A stretch of DNA of 10,831 bases from Gammaproteobacteria bacterium (GTDB taxonomy: Bacteria; Pseudomonadota; Gammaproteobacteria; Competibacterales; Competibacteraceae). The position numbers and the translations under genes are program-made. Location: assembly GCA_003562535.1 (NCBI GenBank), contig PWUP01000235.1:1-10831 (forward strand), in the 5' to 3' direction. The notes under the pieces were generated by a model. That model worked only from the letters and a program-made list of their open reading frames with translations, was not told the origin of the DNA and did no database searches. Shown in pieces: positions 6,658-10,831 of this stretch; within the stretch, counting starts at the first letter, position 1, and each line of letters starts with the position of its first letter.

Positions 6658-7911
6658 ATGCCGCTGCTAGCCTTAGGCATCAATCACAAAACAGCCCCCG
6701 TGGGCATCCGCGAACAGGTATCGTTTATACCTGCCGATCTACCTGAAGCTTTGCGTGAACTGCGAGCCAACGGTCAGGTCGCTGAAGCGGCGATTTTATC
6801 GACCTGCAACCGCACCGAATTATACTGCGGTCTGGAGCAGCTCAATGCTGCCCGCGTTGTCCAATGGCTGAGCGATTACCATTCTTTGCCGACAACGGAA
6901 CTTCAGCCGTATTTGTATCAGCACCCCGACTACCAAGCGGTACGTCATATGCTGCGCGTAGCGGCGGGTCTGGACTCCATGGTGCTGGGTGAACCACAGA
7001 TCCTCGGCCAAATCAAATCCGCCTATCAAGTCGCCAGCGATGCCGGCACCTTAGGCACCCAACTGGAACGCTTGTTCCAACATACCTTCTCGGTCGCCAA
7101 ACAAGTCCGTACTGATACAACCATCGGTCAAAGTCCGGTGTCCGTCGCTTTTGCCGCAGTCAGTTTATCACGGCAAATTTTCGCCGACTTGGACAGCCGC
7201 ACGGCTTTATTGGTTGGGGCGGGTGAAACCATTGAACTGGTCGCTCGGCATTTGCGTGATCACGGTATTGGTCGCATTATTGTCGCTAACCGCACCTTAG
7301 AACGGGCGCGTTTACTGGCCACGCGGTTCCAAGGTTATGCCATTACCTTAGACGAAATCCCCAACCACATTGCCGAAGCGGATATTGTGATCAGCTCAAC
7401 CGGTAGCCCTCACATTATACTGAGCTATGAGTTGATCAAACGGGCCGTGCGCCAACGGCGCCACCGTCCGGTGTTTATGGTCGATATTGCGGTACCTCGC
7501 GATATTGACCCGACCATCACTAAACTCGATGATGTGTATCTGTACACCGTTGATGATCTCCAAGACATTATTCAGGACAATGTCCGCTCGCGCCAAGCGG
7601 CTGCCCTGCAAGCTGAGGAAATTGTCACTGTGCAGACCGAACAATTCATGGCGTGGCTGCGCGCCCAAGCCAGTTCGGCCAATATTCGCAGCCTGCGCAT
7701 GCAGGCGGAATCAGTACGCGACGCCACCCTAGAACGCGCCCGACGCCAGTTGCAGCAAGGTCGTGATGCCGAAGAAGTCCTCAACTATCTGGCGCAAACC
7801 CTCACCAATAAGCTGCTGCATGCGCCGAGCACTGGGTTGCGTGAAGCCGCTGCTCAAGGCAATGAAGACACCATAGCCACGATTCGGCGTATCTATCGGC
7901 TTGAACCCTAA
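6658..7911 (+). CDS. hemA: Glutamyl-tRNA reductase
   Basis: NADPH-dependent enzyme that reduces the glutamyl group of Glu-tRNA to glutamate-1-semialdehyde, the first committed step of C5-pathway tetrapyrrole synthesis. The product has 417 residues, one less than E. coli. The N-terminus MPLLALGINHKTAPV is almost identical to the family. The catalytic cysteine is C50 in STCNRTELY, the DSMVLGEPQILGQIK block follows, the NADPH fold has LLVGAGET (GAGET at 187-191) and VANRT, and a helical dimerisation domain makes up the C-terminus. The ATG at 6658 fits the family but has no recognisable Shine-Dalgarno, a weakness also described for E. coli hemA. In enteric bacteria HemA is controlled by haem-dependent proteolysis at the N-terminus; whether this holds here is unknown. 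prfA starts within a few bases, so the two are cotranscribed. Confidence 0.98.
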   Translation: MPLLALGINHKTAPVGIREQVSFIPADLPEALRELRANGQVAEAAILSTCNRTELYCGLEQLNAARVVQWLSDYHSLPTTELQPYLYQHPDYQAVRHMLRVAAGLDSMVLGEPQILGQIKSAYQVASDAGTLGTQLERLFQHTFSVAKQVRTDTTIGQSPVSVAFAAVSLSRQIFADLDSRTALLVGAGETIELVARHLRDHGIGRIIVANRTLERARLLATRFQGYAITLDEIPNHIAEADIVISSTGSPHIILSYELIKRAVRQRRHRPVFMVDIAVPRDIDPTITKLDDVYLYTVDDLQDIIQDNVRSRQAAALQAEEIVTVQTEQFMAWLRAQASSANIRSLRMQAESVRDATLERARRQLQQGRDAEEVLNYLAQTLTNKLLHAPSTGLREAAAQGNEDTIATIRRIYRLEP

Positions 7912-7919
7912 ACGTGTCC

Positions 7920-9008
7920 ATGCACCCGTCCATCGCTGCAAAACTCGAACAGCTTGCGCTGCGCTATCAAGAAGTCAGCGGCCTATTGGCCGAACCCGAG
8001 GTGATAGCGGATCAAAACCGCTTCCGCACCTTATCCCAAGAATACGCTCAGCTCGAACCGGTGGTGAATCATTATCACACCTATTGCGAGGCCCAGGCGA
8101 ATTACGCCACCGTCGAAAGCATGGCCAATGACGCCGACCCTGAGATGCGCGCCTTGGCTGAAGAGGAAAAACGCGCTATCGAGGTGCAGATTGCCGAACT
8201 AGAGAATGCTTTACAACTCGGTATGTTGCCCACTGACCCACATGATGCCAGCAATATTTTCTTAGAGATTCGCGCCGGTACCGGTGGCGATGAAGCGGCA
8301 TTATTTGCCGGTGATTTATTTCGCATGTATTCCCGCTATGCAGAAACGCAAGGCTGGCGCATTGAACTGATGAGTGCCAGTGACGGCGAGCATGGCGGCT
8401 ATAAAGAAATCATCGCCCGTATTATCGGTCACGGGGCGTACTCGCGCCTGAAATTTGAATCCGGTGCCCATCGGGTACAGCGGGTGCCCGAAACCGAATC
8501 TCAAGGACGGATTCACACCTCAGCGGCCACCGTGGCCGTGCTGCCAGAAGTCGCCGCCATTGATTCGGTTGATATTAATACCAGTGACTTGCGGGTGGAC
8601 ACTTATCGTTCTTCCGGCGCTGGAGGGCAGCATGTGAACCGCACCGATTCCGCCGTGCGCTTAACCCATCTGCCCAGCGGGATTGTCGTGGAGTGTCAGG
8701 ATGAGCGCTCACAGCATAAAAACCGAGCGCGCGCCATGTCACTGCTGGCCGCGAAGCTGTTAGCGGTTGAGCGCGCCAAACAAGCCTCGGAGCAAGAGCG
8801 TGACCGACGGCTGCAAGTGGGTAGCGGGGACCGTTCCGAGCGCATCCGTACCTATAACTTCCCCCAAGGCCGGATCACCGATCACCGGATTAATCTGACG
8901 CTGTATCAATTAACCGATGTCCTCCAAGGCGATTTGGACCCGATAGTCAGTCCTTTGCTGCAAGAATATCAGGCCGAGCAACTGGCTGCTTTGGCGGCGG
9001 ATGGCTGA
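7920..9008 (+). CDS. prfA: Peptide chain release factor 1
   Basis: Class I release factor that reads UAA and UAG in the ribosomal A site and triggers hydrolysis of peptidyl-tRNA. The 362-residue product has the family layout: a helical N-terminal domain, RAGTGGDEAALFAGDLFRMY, the codon-recognition PxT element as P190-E191-T192, SSGAGGQHVN with the catalytic GGQ at 235-237, and ECQDERSQHKN, TYNFPQGRITDHRI near the end. The start is placed at ATG 7920 (MHPSIAAKLE, aligned with E. coli MKPSIVAKLE); a GTG at 7914 would add two residues and cannot be excluded. Neither has a clear ribosome site, so it may be coupled to hemA, whose stop is 8 bases upstream. Q237 is the expected substrate of PrmC, encoded next. 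Confidence 0.98.
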   Translation: MHPSIAAKLEQLALRYQEVSGLLAEPEVIADQNRFRTLSQEYAQLEPVVNHYHTYCEAQANYATVESMANDADPEMRALAEEEKRAIEVQIAELENALQLGMLPTDPHDASNIFLEIRAGTGGDEAALFAGDLFRMYSRYAETQGWRIELMSASDGEHGGYKEIIARIIGHGAYSRLKFESGAHRVQRVPETESQGRIHTSAATVAVLPEVAAIDSVDINTSDLRVDTYRSSGAGGQHVNRTDSAVRLTHLPSGIVVECQDERSQHKNRARAMSLLAAKLLAVERAKQASEQERDRRLQVGSGDRSERIRTYNFPQGRITDHRINLTLYQLTDVLQGDLDPIVSPLLQEYQAEQLAALAADG

Positions 9009-9846
9009 ACCCACAATCCACGCCCTGCTCAAACACGCCCGTGCCACGCTGAGGGGACTCAGCCCTACCCCGCAGCTTGATGCCGAGCTGCTGCTGGCGC
9101 AGGCATTAGCGCAAACCCGCACGTATCTCTATACCTGGCCAGAACGGACACCAGACGCTGCGGCGCGTGAGGTCTTTGCCCGCCTCTTAGCACGGCGCCG
9201 CCGTGGCGAGCCAGTCGCCTATCTCATCGGGCGGCGAGCCTTTTGGTCACTGGACATACAGGTCACTCCAGACACCCTCATACCGCGACCCGAATCCGAG
9301 TTGCTGGTCGATTTAGCGTTAGCCCATTGCGCCACCCACCGTACCCCAAGGGTTGCGGATTTAGGCACGGGCAGCGGAGCCTTAGCGTTAGCTCTGGCTC
9401 AGGACTGTCCCCAAGCCGAAATCATTGCGGTGGATTATTACCTCGCGCCCCTGCAAGTGGCGCAAGCCAATGCCCAACGGTTAGGCTTAACGCAGATTGT
9501 ATTCATCTGCAGTGATTGGTGTACGGCCTTGGCGGCTCAGCAATTTGATGGCATTGTAACTAACCCGCCTTATATCGCCGCGCACAGCCCCTATGTGCAC
9601 CAAGGTGATGTGCGTTTTGAGCCAGTGACCGCCTTGGTGGCCGGTCCTGATGGGCTAGCAGCCATCCGCCAAGTCATCGCCCAAACGCCACGGGTTTTAA
9701 AACCAGGGGGCTATTTATGGCTGGAACACGGTTTTGATCAGGCCAATGCCGTCAGCGCCTTGCTGCATCACTACGGTTTTAGCGCGATTCACAGTCATTA
9801 CGACGCCAACGGCCATCCACGGGTAGCCAGCGCCTGTTGGGCTTGA
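9001..9846 (+). CDS. prmC: Release factor glutamine methyltransferase
   Basis: AdoMet-dependent N5-glutamine methyltransferase that modifies the GGQ glutamine of release factors (the family was once called HemK). The product has 281 residues against 277 in E. coli. An N-terminal helical domain binds the release factor (about 1-85, with LDAELLLAQALAQTR and GEPVAYLIG). It is followed by TLIPRPESELLV, the AdoMet loop ADLGTGSGALALALA (GTGSG at 122-126), acidic D145 in IIAVDYY, and the catalytic NPPY at 188-191. FEPVTALVAGPDGL and LWLEHGFDQ complete the pattern. The ATG at 9001 overlaps the prfA stop by 8 bases, so enzyme and substrate are translationally coupled. The stop at 9844-9846 is the last of the conserved block; no clear terminator follows. 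Confidence 0.98.
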   Translation: MAEPTIHALLKHARATLRGLSPTPQLDAELLLAQALAQTRTYLYTWPERTPDAAAREVFARLLARRRRGEPVAYLIGRRAFWSLDIQVTPDTLIPRPESELLVDLALAHCATHRTPRVADLGTGSGALALALAQDCPQAEIIAVDYYLAPLQVAQANAQRLGLTQIVFICSDWCTALAAQQFDGIVTNPPYIAAHSPYVHQGDVRFEPVTALVAGPDGLAAIRQVIAQTPRVLKPGGYLWLEHGFDQANAVSALLHHYGFSAIHSHYDANGHPRVASACWA

Positions 9847-9924
9847 CTAGCCGAGTGCGCTGTGTGCCTGTTGTCGCTAAAATTCGTGATATGGTGCATT
9901 GGCGCATTAAGCAGACTCGATTTG

Positions 9925-9930
9925 AGGAGA
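9925..9930 (+). promoter_or_regulatory. Ribosome binding site of the winged-helix gene
   Basis: AGGAGA with 7 bases before the ATG at 9938 is the strongest Shine-Dalgarno on the right half of the window. It marks this gene as independently translated, unlike the coupled genes before it. Confidence 0.65.
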
Positions 9931-9937
9931 GTGATTA

Positions 9938-10579
9938 ATGAGTTTTCAACCCAGTCCCAGTCAGGTGCTGTATCTTTGGAGTTTGCTCGCATCAGGCGGT
10001 GAAGGCTTTGTCAATCAGCAGCCCTATGAACTCAACAAAGCCTCGGATCGCAAGGCGCTGGTCAATGCGGGTTTTATCAGTGAAGAAAAACGCAAGAGTC
10101 CGACTTCAGGCCGCCTGAGCAACTATAATACGCTCTGCGATGCCGGTTGGGCATGGATGGACGCACATCTTACTGCAACCTTACCCACTCGATCCACGCG
10201 GGGTGTCCAAGTCATGCAGCAGTTGATCGCCCGTATGGCCGATTTTTTGGCTGCCAAAGAGCTGTCATTGGCCGAGTTCATCTGCCCAGCAGAGGCTCAA
10301 CAGACCGATCAACCTGACTTGATCCAACGCATCCGCACTGCCTGCTATCAACTCGGCCAGGGTCAGTGGAATACGCGGGTACGTTTAGCCGATTTACGCC
10401 AACAACTGGCTGATGTGGATCGTGACACCCTGGATCAGACCTTATTGAGGCTCCAACAGCAGCGGCAGTTGTTGCTGTACCCACAAGATGACCCCCAGCA
10501 AATCACAGCAGTTGACCAGGCGGCGGCCATCACTATCGGAGGGGTTGGTCAGCGGCATCTGGTGTATATGCAGGAGTGA
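9938..10579 (+). CDS. Uncharacterised protein, probable two winged-helix domains, paired with a P-loop ATPase
   Basis: No named family is recognised. The product has 213 residues, without signal peptide or membrane segment, so it is cytoplasmic. Residues 6-78 look like a winged helix: helix SPSQVLYLWSLLAS, a second helix around KASDRKALVNAGFI, a basic hairpin EEKRKSPTSGRLSNYNTL as the wing, then DAGWAWMDAHL. Residues 93-140 are helical and linker. Residues 147-211 look like a second winged-helix unit (RLADLRQQLADVDRDTLDQTLLRLQQQRQLLLYP) followed by DDPQQITAVDQAAAITIGG and a terminal strand RHLVYM. These folds are inferred from sequence pattern only; DNA binding or protein docking are both possible. 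The stop is 4 bases before an ATPase gene, so the two form one transcription unit. Alternatives are a transcriptional regulator, or an adaptor subunit of the ATPase. Confidence 0.75.
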   Translation: MSFQPSPSQVLYLWSLLASGGEGFVNQQPYELNKASDRKALVNAGFISEEKRKSPTSGRLSNYNTLCDAGWAWMDAHLTATLPTRSTRGVQVMQQLIARMADFLAAKELSLAEFICPAEAQQTDQPDLIQRIRTACYQLGQGQWNTRVRLADLRQQLADVDRDTLDQTLLRLQQQRQLLLYPQDDPQQITAVDQAAAITIGGVGQRHLVYMQE

Positions 10580-10583
10580 GGTC

Positions 10584-10831
10584 ATGACCACAGTATCGGC
10601 ACAATGGCTGAGTCATGTCGATTTCGACTGGACACGGCATACTCACGACATCTGGCAGGACGCGGATTATCATGTGCATGAGCTACACGCGCCGGAGCGC
10701 AACCAATTGCTGGCGGCAGTGCAGCAGCTCCAACACGCTCAGTCATCGCCACTGGGGCGGGTCATTTTAGGGCCGCGTGGTTCTGGTAAGACCCATCTGT
10801 TAGGCAATCTACGCCAGAGTGCGCTGGAGCA
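10584..10831 (+). CDS. P-loop ATPase, N-terminal 82 codons only (cut by window edge)
   Basis: The open frame starts at ATG 10584, 4 bases after the preceding stop, with GGAG/GAGG ribosome sites overlapping that stop. It runs off the window. The visible part has a histidine- and tryptophan-rich N-terminus (DFDWTRHTHDIWQDADYHVHELHAPER), then a helix, then strand GRVILGPRGSGKTHLLGNLR with a textbook Walker A loop GPRGSGKT at 63-70, followed by HLLG as in many AAA+/STAND-like ATPases. Residues 30-60 probably form a lead-in helix that positions the P-loop. Walker B and the rest are outside the window, so the class (AAA+, STAND, helicase-like) is not decidable. The close coupling suggests that it works with the 213-residue winged-helix protein. 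Confidence 0.85.
   Translation, partial: MTTVSAQWLSHVDFDWTRHTHDIWQDADYHVHELHAPERNQLLAAVQQLQHAQSSPLGRVILGPRGSGKTHLLGNLRQSALE

Noticed and set aside
8481..8495. RF1 codon-recognition motif reads P-E-T rather than P-A-T or P-V-T
   Set aside because: The middle position of PxT is variable in bacterial RF1, so this is not evidence of altered stop-codon reading.
9847..9937. Possible promoter or terminator between prmC and the winged-helix gene
   Set aside because: TTGACT at 9843-9848 and an extended -10-like TGATATGGT at 9887-9895 are not at a usable spacing from each other, and no stem with a T-run was found; too weak to annotate.

Overview
The window is a typical gammaproteobacterial housekeeping neighbourhood. 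Gene order and protein similarity (from memory of the families, not a search) match the conserved hemA-prfA-prmC / lolB-ispE-tRNA-Gln-prs-rplY-pth block, which in Pseudomonas also carries a TPR-protein gene between hemA and lolB. Outer-membrane lipoprotein sorting (LolB) and GHMP-type IspE indicate a diderm proteobacterium. Base composition is moderate (GC a little above half) and looks even by eye, with no insertion sequence, prophage, CRISPR or plasmid signature. The species cannot be named.

Layout. A divergent intergenic region at 6490-6657 splits the window. Leftwards (minus strand) run: a secreted TPR protein, lolB, ispE, tRNA-Gln(TTG), prs, rplY, pth, and a DppB/OppB-type ABC transporter permease cut by the left edge. 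Several of these genes overlap or nearly touch, so they probably form one long transcript with internal processing at the tRNA. Rightwards (plus strand) run: hemA, prfA, prmC, then after a 91-base gap an uncharacterised two-gene unit: a 213-residue protein with probable winged-helix domains and the first 82 codons of a P-loop ATPase cut by the right edge.

How they fit. HemA makes glutamate-1-semialdehyde for tetrapyrroles. PrfA terminates translation and PrmC methylates the glutamine of its GGQ motif. Pth recycles peptidyl-tRNA, RplY (L25) binds 5S rRNA, Prs makes PRPP, IspE is a step of the MEP isoprenoid route, and LolB inserts lipoproteins into the outer membrane. The permease and the 3' ATPase pair are accessory additions at the two ends of the conserved block.

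The only part that could belong to an undescribed system is the winged-helix/ATPase pair at 9938-10831. Only its beginning is visible, so no function is claimed. The rest is ordinary core genome with some points on start sites, leader structures and gene order.
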